8,757 nucleotides of DNA. Origin: Pseudomonadota bacterium. GTDB lineage: Bacteria > Pseudomonadota > Alphaproteobacteria > Sphingomonadales > Sphingomonadaceae. Both the position numbers and the translations under genes were made by a program. Below, piece by piece: positions 1 to 6,358 of the stretch (its first letter is position 1; each line of letters begins with the position of its first letter). The DNA lies in contig JAEWIL010000120.1 in NCBI GenBank assembly GCA_023387085.1, forward strand, positions 1 through 8,757, in the 5' to 3' direction. The notes under the pieces were generated by a model. It saw nothing but the letters and a program-made list of their open reading frames with translations. It was not told the origin of the DNA and did no database searches.

Positions 1-36
1 GATTGCCGCGTCGCCTTCGGCTCCTCGCAATGACGA
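1..36. repeat. Interspersed intergenic repeat, cut by the left window edge
   Basis: The first 36 bases read as the tail of a dispersed sequence: GATTGCCGCG at the start and CTCGCAATGACGA at the end, with ATTGC (2-6) and GCAAT (27-31) as the outer arms and a small GCC-TTC-GGC hairpin (13-21) between them. From memory, sequences of the form 'GTCATTGCGAGGAGCCGAAGGCGACGCGG...' are scattered between genes in many sphingomonad and other GC-rich genomes. The inverted layout suggests a folded RNA or a small non-autonomous repeat. The left part of the unit, if any, lies outside the window, so its full length and any target duplication cannot be judged. Confidence 0.55.
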
Positions 37-72
37 TTCCAAACGATGTAATCCGGCTCTACAGCCCCATTC

Positions 73-975
73 ATGCGCCCCGATTCGCCCTCGCCTGTCG
101 TCCCCTTTCTCGTCGCCTGCGCGGGGATCGCGACCTATTCGGCGATGGACGTGCTGATGAAGGGGCTGTCGATCGACATCGGCGCCTATAATGCCGTGCT
201 ATGGCGCACCGGCGCGGGGACGCTGCTCAGCGGCGCGCTCTACGTCACGATGCGCCCCGCGATGCCCGATGCGCCGACGATGAAGATCCACGCATGGCGC
301 GCGCTGTTCGTTGCGGGGATGGCGATCACCTTCTTCTGGGCGCTCGCGCGCCTGCCGATGGCCGAGGCGATCGCCCTCGCCTTCGTCGCGCCGCTGCTGA
401 CGCTCTATATGGCCGCGATCTTCCTTGGCGAGAAGATCGGCCCGCGCTCGATCGCCGCCTCGATGCTCGGGCTGATCGGGGTGATCGTCATCGTCGCGGG
501 CAAGCTCGGCGGCGGCGACTATGCGCCCGAAGCCTTGTGGGCGGTCGGCGCGGTGTTCCTGTCGGCGGTCTTTTACGCCTACAACCTCATCCTCGCGCGG
601 CGGCAGGCGAAGATGGCCGAGCCGATGGAGATCGCCTTCTTCCAGAATCTGTTCGTCACGCTCTTTCTGGCCCTCGGCGCGCCATGGTTTCTTGCGATTC
701 CGATGATGGATCACACGCCGCACATCCTCGGTGCGGCCTTTCTCGCCACCCTGTCGCTGCTGCTGCTGAGCTGGGCCTATGCCCGCGCCGAGGCGCAGAT
801 TCTCGCGACGAGCGAATATACCGGCTTTCTGTGGGCAATGGCGTTCGGCTGGATTTTCTATAACGAGCCGGTGACTCTGCCGACGATCGCCGGCGCGGTG
901 CTGATTGTCGTCGCCTGCCTGATCGTCGCGCGCAAAACCCCGCACGGTGACCCGGTTGAGCCCGCGGCCGCCTAG
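73..975 (+). CDS. DMT superfamily transporter with two EamA domains
   Basis: This is a 300-residue inner-membrane protein of the drug/metabolite transporter (EamA, RhaT-like) superfamily, the usual length for the family. Two homologous halves of about five membrane helices each are visible: residues about 8-143, with AMDVLMKG near 24-31, the WRTGAG stretch at 44-49, ALAFVAPLLTLYMAAIFLGEK at 101-121 and a glycine-rich helix at 128-144; and residues about 155-287, with the family's YAYNLILARR at 168-177, the charged ARAEAQILATSEYTGFLWA at 237-255 and FYNEPVTLPTIAGA at 262-275. The 'EYTGFLWA...NEP' pattern resembles exporters or uptake carriers of amino acids, nucleotides or S-adenosylmethionine, but substrate cannot be read from sequence. 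The ATG at 73 has no Shine-Dalgarno; TGTAAT at 47-52 is a weak -10, so a short or absent leader is possible. The stop overlaps the stop of the convergent sua5 gene. The family call is solid; the substrate is unknown. Confidence 0.93.
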   Translation: MRPDSPSPVVPFLVACAGIATYSAMDVLMKGLSIDIGAYNAVLWRTGAGTLLSGALYVTMRPAMPDAPTMKIHAWRALFVAGMAITFFWALARLPMAEAIALAFVAPLLTLYMAAIFLGEKIGPRSIAASMLGLIGVIVIVAGKLGGGDYAPEALWAVGAVFLSAVFYAYNLILARRQAKMAEPMEIAFFQNLFVTLFLALGAPWFLAIPMMDHTPHILGAAFLATLSLLLLSWAYARAEAQILATSEYTGFLWAMAFGWIFYNEPVTLPTIAGAVLIVVACLIVARKTPHGDPVEPAAA

Positions 976-1925
976 ACCGCCGCGCGCGCCAGCCGGTCGT
1001 TGATCGCGGCGCCCAGCCCGTCGCCCGGAATCGCCGCCACCGCGATCTTTGCCTTGTCGCTCGCGGCGCCTGCGTGCAGCGCATCGAACAGCCGCGCGGC
1101 GGCCTCGGTCAGGTCACCGCGCGCGCTGAGATTATAGTCGCCCGCCAGCGCGCCGAAGCCGATCGCATATTCGGCATCGGCAAAATCATCGGCGTTCAAC
1201 CGCACCGGCTTGCCCGGCGCATAATGGCTCGCAAGCATCCCCGGCGCGACAACTTCCGACCCTGTCACGCTGGTCACCGGTAATCCGCTGACCTCGCGCA
1301 ACATATCGACTGTCACCGGCCCCGGCCGCAGCACTGCGACCGCGCCGTCCATCACGCGCGCGATGGTCGATTCCACGCCCGCGCTCGTCGACCCGTCGTC
1401 GATCACCAGCGCGATCCGTCCGTCGAGGCTCGCGACTACATGCCGGGCCTTCGTCGGGCTCACCCGTCCGCTCGCATTGGCGCTCGGCGCCGCGAGCGGC
1501 GCGCCGGTTGTCTCCCGCAGCGCGCGCATGGCGCGGTGGGCGGGGACGCGAATCGCGATCGTGTCGAGCCCGGCGGTCGCGATGCTGGCCACCGGGCAAT
1601 CGTGGATACGCGGCACGACGAGCGACAGCGGCCCCGGCCAGAAAGCCTTGGCCAGCGCGCGCTCGGCCGCGCCGAACACCCCCAGCTTCTCTGCAATCGC
1701 CAGACTCGGCACATGGACAATCAGCGGATTGAAATCGGGCCGCCCCTTTGCGGCATAGATGCGCGCGACCGCACGCGAATCGCGCGCATCGGCGGCGAGG
1801 CCGTACACGGTCTCGGTCGGCACTGCGACCGGCTGCCCCTCCCCGATCAGCCCCCCGGCGCGCGCGATTGCGTCCGGTCCGAAGGGAAGGAGATCGGTGT
1901 TCAAGGGCGTTTGACCGTCGGCCAT
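972..1925 (-). CDS. sua5: L-threonylcarbamoyladenylate synthase, Sua5 type
   Basis: This 317-residue cytoplasmic enzyme makes threonylcarbamoyl-AMP from threonine, bicarbonate and ATP, the first step of the t6A37 modification of ANN-decoding tRNAs; TsaD/TsaB/TsaE then transfer the group. The N-terminal YrdC-like domain (about 18-205) carries the family signatures PTETVYGLAADA (36-47), KGRPDFNPLIVHV (60-72), WPGPLSLVV (96-104), PSANASGRVSPT (147-158), GVESTI (183-188) and LRPGPV (199-204). The linker PGMLASHYAPGKPV (228-241) and a further C-terminal Sua5 domain (to 317) make this the long Sua5 form rather than the short TsaC form. The ATG at 1925 is the first Met before the conserved part and has no Shine-Dalgarno; a GCTATAGC -10-like box lies just upstream, which would put the transcript start at or next to the ATG, suggesting a leaderless mRNA. 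It is divergent from the acyl-CoA dehydrogenase gene (50-bp gap) and convergent with the transporter. Confidence 0.95.
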   Translation of the reverse strand: MADGQTPLNTDLLPFGPDAIARAGGLIGEGQPVAVPTETVYGLAADARDSRAVARIYAAKGRPDFNPLIVHVPSLAIAEKLGVFGAAERALAKAFWPGPLSLVVPRIHDCPVASIATAGLDTIAIRVPAHRAMRALRETTGAPLAAPSANASGRVSPTKARHVVASLDGRIALVIDDGSTSAGVESTIARVMDGAVAVLRPGPVTVDMLREVSGLPVTSVTGSEVVAPGMLASHYAPGKPVRLNADDFADAEYAIGFGALAGDYNLSARGDLTEAAARLFDALHAGAASDKAKIAVAAIPGDGLGAAINDRLARAAV

Positions 1926-1938
1926 GCCGCGCTATAGC
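1911..1938 (+). promoter_or_regulatory. Housekeeping sigma-factor promoter of the acyl-CoA dehydrogenase gene
   Basis: TTGACCG (1911-1917) and GCTATAGC (1931-1938) are separated by 13 bases. The Caulobacter housekeeping consensus is TTGACGS-N10-14-GCTANAWC, so the match is 6 of 7 and 7 of 8 with correct spacing; in E. coli terms it is TTGACC, a 16-base spacer and TATAGC. Transcription would begin near 1945, giving a leader of about 30 bases that includes the ribosome site AGGAAAG (1960-1966). The -35 element lies inside the sua5 coding region and the spacer covers the sua5 start codon, so polymerase here and sua5 expression could interfere. Confidence 0.7.
1931..1938 (-). promoter_or_regulatory. 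Possible -10 element for sua5, the same palindromic box read in reverse
   Basis: The -10 box of the rightward promoter sits in a perfect 12-base palindrome, GCGCTATAGCGC (1929-1940), so it reads as GCTATAGC on the minus strand too. With TATAGC at 1936-1931, transcription would start around 1924-1925, on the first base or two of the sua5 ATG. No good -35 is visible at the right distance on this strand (GTGAATA at 1958-1952 is poor), so the leftward promoter would be weaker. This is inference from position only. Confidence 0.35.
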
Positions 1939-1975
1939 GCCCGCGCAACGATATTCACCAGGAAAGTCGCCCCTC

Positions 1976-3718
1976 ATGTCCTATACGCCGCCTGTCACCG
2001 AACAGGTTTTCGTCCTGAACCATATCGCCCGTATCGACGCGATGGCGGCGCACGAGAAATATGCAGCCGCGACCCCCGATATGGTCGAGGCGATCGTCAC
2101 CGGAGTCGGGGAATTCGCCGCGGAGGTTTATGCACCGCTCAACCGCGTCGGCGATGTCGACAATCCCAAATGGTCGGACGGCAAGGTGACGATGCCTCCG
2201 GGCTTCAAGGAGGCTTACCGGCAGTTCGTCGAGGCGGGTTGGGGCAGCCTTGACGGCCCCGGCGAATATGGCGGACAGGACCTCCCCTTCAGCCTCGCGA
2301 CCGTGGTGATCGAGGCGCTCGGCACCGCCGACATGGGCTTTACCCTCTGCAACATCCTGACCCCCGGCGCGATCCACGCGCTGATGGCCTATGGCACCGA
2401 GGACCAGCGCCGGACCTGGCTGCCGAAGCTGATCACCGGCGAGTGGAACGGCACGATGAACCTGACCGAGCCGAGCGCCGGCAGCGATGTCGGCGCGCTG
2501 CGCTCGACCGCCGAAAAGGTCACCGACGGCGAGCACGCGGGCCTTTACAGGATCAAGGGGCAAAAGATCTTCATCACCTTCGGCGAGCATGATCTCACCG
2601 ACAATATCGTCCACCTCGTTCTTGCGCGCACTCCCGGGGCGCCTGAAGGGACGCGCGGCATCTCGCTGTTCCTCGTCCCCAAATACCGCCTCGATGCGGA
2701 CGGCAATCCGACGATCAGCAACGGCGTCCACTGTGCTTCGATCGAACACAAGCTCGGCATCCACGGCTCGCCGACGGCGGTGATGGTCTATGGCGAGGGC
2801 GAAGATTGCCTCGGCGAGATCGTCGGCGACGAGATGGGCGGCATGAAGGCGATGTTCGTGATGATGAACAACGCGCGTCTGATGGTCGGCTGCCAGGGTG
2901 TGCAGATCGCCGAGCGCGCGCTGCAACAGGCGCAGCGTTACGCCGCCGAGCGCGTCCAGTCGTCGCTCGCGGGCTCGCCCGACCGCACGCCCGTCGCAAT
3001 CGCGCACCACCCCGACGTCAAGCGCATGCTGTGGCGGATGCGCGCGCAGACCGAGGCCGCGCGTGCGCTCATCTATTATGCGTCGGCGCAGACCGATTTC
3101 GGCAAATTGGGCGATTCTGCCGCGGCACTGCGCGCCGATGTCCTGATCCCGCTCGCCAAGGCCCACGCGACCGATATCGGCTGCGAGGTCGCGAGCCTCG
3201 GTGTCCAGGTCCATGGCGGCATGGGCTTCATCGAGGAAACCGGCGCCGCGCAGCATTACCGCGACGCGCGCATCGCCCCGATCTACGAAGGGACCAACGG
3301 CATCCAGGCGGCCGATCTCGTCGGTCGCAAGCTCGGCCTTGCGGGCGGCGACGGCGTCCGCTCGCTGATCGACGACATCGCGCGCGGCGCCGCCAACTTC
3401 CCGCAGCTCGCCGAGCTGGCCGAAACCTGCCGCCATGTCACCGACTGGCTCGAACAGGCGAATACGCCTGACCGGCTCGCCGGCAGCTATCCCTATCTGA
3501 CGATGCTCGCGACCGCGACTTGCGGCTGGTTGATGGCGACGCAGCACCAGGCCGCAAGGGCGGCGCTCGAAGCCGGCGAAGGCGATACCGTCTTCCTCGA
3601 AGCCAAGATCGCCTCGACGCGCTTCTATATCGAACAGATCGTCCCTGCCGCGACCGGGCTCGCACCGTCGGTGCTCGCCGGCGATGCAGCGCTCGCGCCG
3701 CTTCCCGCGATCGGCTGA
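1976..3718 (+). CDS. Acyl-CoA dehydrogenase with C-terminal extension domain
   Basis: This 580-residue soluble flavoprotein oxidises an acyl-CoA thioester to the 2,3-enoyl-CoA and passes electrons to electron-transfer flavoprotein. The domain order is typical of the long, roughly 600-residue bacterial group: N-terminal helical domain (about 35-155), middle beta domain starting at the FAD/substrate signature MNLTEPSAGSD (161-171), helical C-terminal domain (about 285-450) with GGMGFIEE (414-421) and YEGTNGIQ (437-444), where Glu438 is the expected catalytic base, then an extra domain (about 460-580) of the acyl-CoA dehydrogenase C-terminal type. Database entries of this group are often labelled DmdC-like (methylmercaptopropionyl-CoA dehydrogenase) or long-chain acyl-CoA dehydrogenase; the real substrate is not readable here. 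I chose the ATG at 1976 because AGGAAAG lies 9 bases upstream, the promoter precedes it and the conserved protein begins there; the reading frame is open further upstream only opposite sua5. No beta-oxidation partner is adjacent. Confidence 0.94.
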   Translation: MSYTPPVTEQVFVLNHIARIDAMAAHEKYAAATPDMVEAIVTGVGEFAAEVYAPLNRVGDVDNPKWSDGKVTMPPGFKEAYRQFVEAGWGSLDGPGEYGGQDLPFSLATVVIEALGTADMGFTLCNILTPGAIHALMAYGTEDQRRTWLPKLITGEWNGTMNLTEPSAGSDVGALRSTAEKVTDGEHAGLYRIKGQKIFITFGEHDLTDNIVHLVLARTPGAPEGTRGISLFLVPKYRLDADGNPTISNGVHCASIEHKLGIHGSPTAVMVYGEGEDCLGEIVGDEMGGMKAMFVMMNNARLMVGCQGVQIAERALQQAQRYAAERVQSSLAGSPDRTPVAIAHHPDVKRMLWRMRAQTEAARALIYYASAQTDFGKLGDSAAALRADVLIPLAKAHATDIGCEVASLGVQVHGGMGFIEETGAAQHYRDARIAPIYEGTNGIQAADLVGRKLGLAGGDGVRSLIDDIARGAANFPQLAELAETCRHVTDWLEQANTPDRLAGSYPYLTMLATATCGWLMATQHQAARAALEAGEGDTVFLEAKIASTRFYIEQIVPAATGLAPSVLAGDAALAPLPAIG

Positions 3719-3735
3719 ATCGCCCGAAAACCCTG

Positions 3736-3758
3736 CCCTCTCGAACGATTCGAGGGGG
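3736..3758 (+). terminator. Hairpin after the acyl-CoA dehydrogenase gene, probable terminator
   Basis: Arms CCCTCTCGAA (3736-3745) and TTCGAGGGGG (3749-3758) pair over 10 positions, one of them G-U, around a CGA loop. It begins 17 bases after the stop codon. On the plus strand it is followed by GTGGGG rather than a T run, so it is not a textbook intrinsic terminator; it may stop transcription weakly or stabilise the mRNA end. On the minus strand a TTTT follows a few bases away, but no leftward gene ends here. Confidence 0.4.
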
Positions 3759-3775
3759 TGGGGAGCGGGGCATGA

Positions 3776-3792
3776 TTAACGCGATGATAACC
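3776..3792 (+). promoter_or_regulatory. CtrA-like box upstream of the phosphodiesterase gene
   Basis: TTAA (3776-3779), seven bases, then ATAACC (3787-3792) matches 7 of 8 fixed positions of the alphaproteobacterial CtrA consensus TTAA-N7-TTAA and keeps the frequent trailing CC. It lies 41 bases before the start codon. If GATAAA (3800-3805) is the -10, the first half-site falls where a -35 would be, the placement seen in CtrA-activated promoters. No protein or expression evidence is available here; a single near-match could be chance. Confidence 0.35.
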
Positions 3793-3809
3793 AAGGCGGG
3801 ATAAACGCA

Positions 3810-3825
3810 TCCGGCAATTGCCGGA
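3810..3825. repeat. 16-base perfect palindrome next to the ribosome-binding site
   Basis: TCCGGCAATTGCCGGA reads identically on both strands. It ends inside the Shine-Dalgarno GGAGA (3823-3827) used by the GTG start at 3833. It could be an operator for a dimeric repressor, or in RNA a hairpin that hides part of the ribosome site; a perfect palindrome with no loop argues slightly for a DNA-bound dimer. Confidence 0.5.
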
Positions 3826-3832
3826 GACCTGC

Positions 3833-6124
3833 GTGCCCAAGCTCGGACAGAAGATGATCGTCAGTTGGCGGACCCTCGCCCTGTCGCTTCAGCTCTGCAT
3901 AGTCGTGGGCATGAGCGGCGCGGGCGAACTGCCCGATCGCCTGATCGCCAGCATCACCAGCCGGTTCGCCTATCGCGACGTGTCGGGCGACATCGTCATC
4001 GTCGGCGTTGACGACCGGACACTCGCCGTGTCGCGCGGCGGCGAGTTCTCGCGGCGCGACCACGCCGCACTGATCCGTGCGATCGATCGCTCCGGCGCCA
4101 AGCGGCTGTTCATCGATTTCGATTATCAACGCCCCGACAATAACGGCGGCCTCAAGAGCATCACGGCGGCGGTCCGCGCGATGGGGCCGCGAGCGGTTCT
4201 GGCGGTGCCGACGCGTTCGGTCCCGGGCACCAGCGACCTTGTCACCATCTTTCCGGATGTCTCCTTTGGCAAGCAGGCGATCCAGGCAAGCATCGCGTGG
4301 AACTACGAGCTCTGGCAAGTGTGGGACGTTCCGCTGATGTACGAGGCCGAAGGGCATCTGCTGCCCAGTTTCGCCGCGGTGCTGGCGAACAAGCGCGCGA
4401 GTAGTCCGGGCGTCTTCCGCATCGACTTGTCGTACCGCATCGAAAGCATCAAGCAATATAGCGCAATAGATGTGATTGACGGCAAGATCGGCGCCCGGGA
4501 ACTCGCCGGCAAGGACGTCATCTTCGCGCCGACCGCCTCGCGCCTTTTCGATAATCACTATCTGCCGGGTCACAATCTGACTCCCGGCGCATATATTCAC
4601 CTCGTCGCGGCGGAGACGCTGCGACGTGGCGATCCCGTCAATCTCGGCTGGCTGCTTCCCCTCGGATTGATCGTCGTTGCCTTGCTGCCGATGCTATTCG
4701 AAGGTCGCGGCCGCGGCTTCGGGCTCGTGGCGCTCGGCACGACGGTCCTCCTCATCGCGGCCAAAGTGCTGCTCGCCACCCAGCTCGTAACCATCTCGAT
4801 CGGCATCAGCCTTCTCTACATCGCGGTGATCGGCGCCAATGTCTCGCGCACCAATCGCCACAATTCGGCGCAGCGCGAGAATCCGGTTTCGGGCCTGCCG
4901 AATTTCGAAGCGCTGCGCAGCCAGCCGCCGTTCGGCAGCGCGACCGTGATCGCGGCCAAGGTCGTCAATTTCGAGGATCTCGCCGCCTTCATTCCCGGCG
5001 ACGGAATTGGACAGCTCGTCGAACAGGTGACACGCCGCCTCCACCTCGCTTCGCAAGGCACCGTCCTGCACCACGATCTCGACGGCACCTTTGCCTGGCT
5101 CGTGCCCTATTATCAGCATAGCCAGATCGAGGGGCAGCTCGCGGGCCTCGCCGCGCTGTTCAACGCGCCGCTCACGATCGGCGAGCTGCGCGTCGACGTC
5201 GCGATCGCTTTCGGGGTGAACGACGAGTTCGAAGGCTCGAACGCGCAGCGGCTCGCGGCGGCGCTCGTCGCCGCCGAAAAGTCGATCCGCACCCGTTCGC
5301 TGTGGACCAAATACACCCCGCGGCAAAAGGACGACGCGGGCTGGCAGCTCTCTTTCCATTCGCAGCTCGAGGATGCGCTGACCGGCGGCGACATCTGGGT
5401 CGCGTTCCAGCCGCAATATCAGATTGCAACGAAGCAGCTCGTCGGGGTCGAGGCGCTCGCACGCTGGACGCATCCGACGCGCGGACCGATTCCACCCGAT
5501 GAATTCATCGTCCAGGCGGAGAAGAGCCAGGATATCTACCGCCTGACCCTGTTCGTGATGGACCAGGCGATCCGCTCGGCCGCCGACCTGCAGAAGCGCG
5601 GGATCGACATCCATATGTCGGTGAACCTGTCGGCGGCGCTGCTCGATCATGCCGACCTTGTCGGCACGATCCGCGTCATGCTGACCGCGCATCATCTGCC
5701 CGCCGAGAAGCTGACGATCGAAATTACCGAAACCGCGCAGATCGAAAACAGCCGCCAGGCGAAGCACACGCTGGCCCAGCTCCGCCGCGCCGGCATCCGT
5801 CTGTCGATCGACGATTATGGCACCGGCCAGTCGAATCTCGAATATCTGACCGAGATCGAGGCCGACGAAATCAAGATCGACAAGCGGTTCGTGATGACGA
5901 TGCGCGATTCGCAGCGAAACCTCGAAGTCGTCAAATCGACGATCGACCTGGCGCACCGTCTGGGCGCCGTCGCGGTCGCCGAAGGGATCGAGGACGCCCC
6001 GACCTTTGCCCTGCTCGAACAACTGGGCTGCGATGTCGGGCAAGGGTATCTGCTTGGAAAGCCGCAGCTATTCTCCGAACTGGTGAATAGCCTTTCCGCA
6101 TCACCCCATAGCCGCAGCGCATAA
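3833..6124 (+). CDS. Membrane-bound c-di-GMP phosphodiesterase, CHASE2-degenerate GGDEF-EAL
   Basis: This 763-residue protein should hydrolyse cyclic di-GMP to pGpG in response to an external signal. Order: N-terminal hydrophobic segment (about 13-30), extracytoplasmic CHASE2 sensor (about 35-265, with DIVIVGVDDRTLA and the GAKRLFIDFDYQRP core), three membrane helices (about 273-289, 296-316, 318-338), a GGDEF-like domain (about 347-510) and an EAL domain (about 520-755). The GGDEF domain keeps an NPVSGLPN start (350-357) but has LDGTFAW near 416-422 in place of GGDEF, so it should not synthesise c-di-GMP. The EAL domain keeps all expected catalytic and metal ligands: Glu540 (EAL), Asn598, Glu630, Asp660, Asp661, Lys681, Glu717 and Gln737. 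I prefer GTG 3833, with GGAGA upstream; TTG 3818 has no ribosome site and would add 5 residues, ATG 3854 would remove 7. Activity is predicted, the ligand unknown. No signalling partner is adjacent. Confidence 0.9.
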   Translation: MPKLGQKMIVSWRTLALSLQLCIVVGMSGAGELPDRLIASITSRFAYRDVSGDIVIVGVDDRTLAVSRGGEFSRRDHAALIRAIDRSGAKRLFIDFDYQRPDNNGGLKSITAAVRAMGPRAVLAVPTRSVPGTSDLVTIFPDVSFGKQAIQASIAWNYELWQVWDVPLMYEAEGHLLPSFAAVLANKRASSPGVFRIDLSYRIESIKQYSAIDVIDGKIGARELAGKDVIFAPTASRLFDNHYLPGHNLTPGAYIHLVAAETLRRGDPVNLGWLLPLGLIVVALLPMLFEGRGRGFGLVALGTTVLLIAAKVLLATQLVTISIGISLLYIAVIGANVSRTNRHNSAQRENPVSGLPNFEALRSQPPFGSATVIAAKVVNFEDLAAFIPGDGIGQLVEQVTRRLHLASQGTVLHHDLDGTFAWLVPYYQHSQIEGQLAGLAALFNAPLTIGELRVDVAIAFGVNDEFEGSNAQRLAAALVAAEKSIRTRSLWTKYTPRQKDDAGWQLSFHSQLEDALTGGDIWVAFQPQYQIATKQLVGVEALARWTHPTRGPIPPDEFIVQAEKSQDIYRLTLFVMDQAIRSAADLQKRGIDIHMSVNLSAALLDHADLVGTIRVMLTAHHLPAEKLTIEITETAQIENSRQAKHTLAQLRRAGIRLSIDDYGTGQSNLEYLTEIEADEIKIDKRFVMTMRDSQRNLEVVKSTIDLAHRLGAVAVAEGIEDAPTFALLEQLGCDVGQGYLLGKPQLFSELVNSLSASPHSRSA

Positions 6125-6161
6125 CCGCCAGATTGGCGTCGATCGCCGCGCGAGATCATAG

Positions 6162-6197
6162 TTAAGACTCGATTTACCTTACTTATTAAGGTATATG
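6162..6197 (+). promoter_or_regulatory. Candidate promoter and CtrA-like box of the 20-residue peptide gene
   Basis: TTAA (6162-6165), seven bases, TTTACC (6173-6178) matches 7 of 8 positions of the CtrA consensus TTAA-N7-TTAA with trailing CC. TTTACCT (6173-6179) also stands 10 bases before GGTATATG (6190-6197), a fit of 4 of 7 and 6 of 8 to the Caulobacter housekeeping promoter, so the CtrA-like site would overlap the -35. A GACTC (GANTC, the CcrM methylation site) sits in the N7 spacer. The start would be near 6204, giving a leader of about 40 bases. The promoter is moderate and the CtrA link hypothetical. Confidence 0.4.
6175..6193. promoter_or_regulatory. Inverted repeat over the candidate -10, operator-like
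   Basis: TACCTTA (6175-6181) and TAAGGTA (6187-6193) are perfect 7-base inverted arms with a 5-base centre, CTTAT. The dyad spans the spacer and reaches into the candidate -10 box in front of the small peptide gene, a typical place for a repressor. It is AT-rich in a GC-rich genome, which makes chance arms in this composition a little more likely. No regulator can be named. Confidence 0.35.
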
Positions 6198-6242
6198 CTC
6201 CGTTAACTGTTCTTCGTGGGCAGTGCCAACAGGAGATCTGAG

Positions 6243-6305
6243 ATGGGTTGGTTCTTGAGACTCTTGGGCGGCGGCGGCACCGGAAGCGGTGGCGGTTCGG
6301 CCTAA
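6243..6305 (+). CDS. 20-residue small protein with hydrophobic start and glycine-rich tail, unknown
   Basis: I do not recognise this gene. It encodes MGWFLRLL followed by GGGGTGSGGGSA and stops at TAA (6303-6305). Evidence that it is translated: AGGAG (6231-6235) lies 7 bases before the ATG, better than the ribosome site of any other gene here; a strong Rho-independent terminator starts 15 bases after the stop; a candidate promoter lies about 45 bases upstream; and it stands alone between two large genes, so the unit has no other obvious purpose. The first eight residues are bulky and hydrophobic with one arginine, enough to dip into a membrane surface but short for a full crossing; the rest is a flexible Gly/Ser/Thr tail. 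TTG and AGA codons are uncommon in this GC-rich genome. Alternatives are a translated leader within a small regulatory RNA, or a chance ORF in an RNA gene. No function is assigned. Confidence 0.6.
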   Translation: MGWFLRLLGGGGTGSGGGSA

Positions 6306-6320
6306 CCAAGATATAAAAGC

Positions 6321-6358
6321 AAAAGGGGTCCCGGACATTTCCGGGGCCCTTTTTCTTT
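6321..6358 (+). terminator. Strong Rho-independent terminator of the small peptide unit
   Basis: Arms GGGGTCCCGG (6325-6334) and CCGGGGCCCT (6341-6350) pair over 10 positions with two G-U pairs, around an ACATTT loop, and the stem can extend through AAAA/TTTT. It is followed by TTTTTCTTT. This is the clearest intrinsic terminator in the window. The AAAA before the stem gives a T run on the minus strand too, so it may work in both directions. It isolates the small gene from nrdA, more than 400 bases downstream. Confidence 0.85.

Noticed and set aside
1748..1975. N-terminal extension of the acyl-CoA dehydrogenase by 76 codons
   Set aside because: It lies opposite sua5, is Arg/Pro-rich like a shadow frame, and a better start with promoter and ribosome site exists at 1976.
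1955..3547. Long minus-strand open frame opposite the acyl-CoA dehydrogenase
   Set aside because: It is a GC-rich shadow of a gene with clear family motifs; it has no motifs of its own.
4694..6043. 449-codon minus-strand open frame opposite the EAL gene
   Set aside because: Shadow frame; the plus strand holds all EAL catalytic residues.
6125..6139. CGCCA-GAT-TGGCG hairpin as terminator of the EAL gene
   Set aside because: Only 5 base pairs and no T run; too weak to call.
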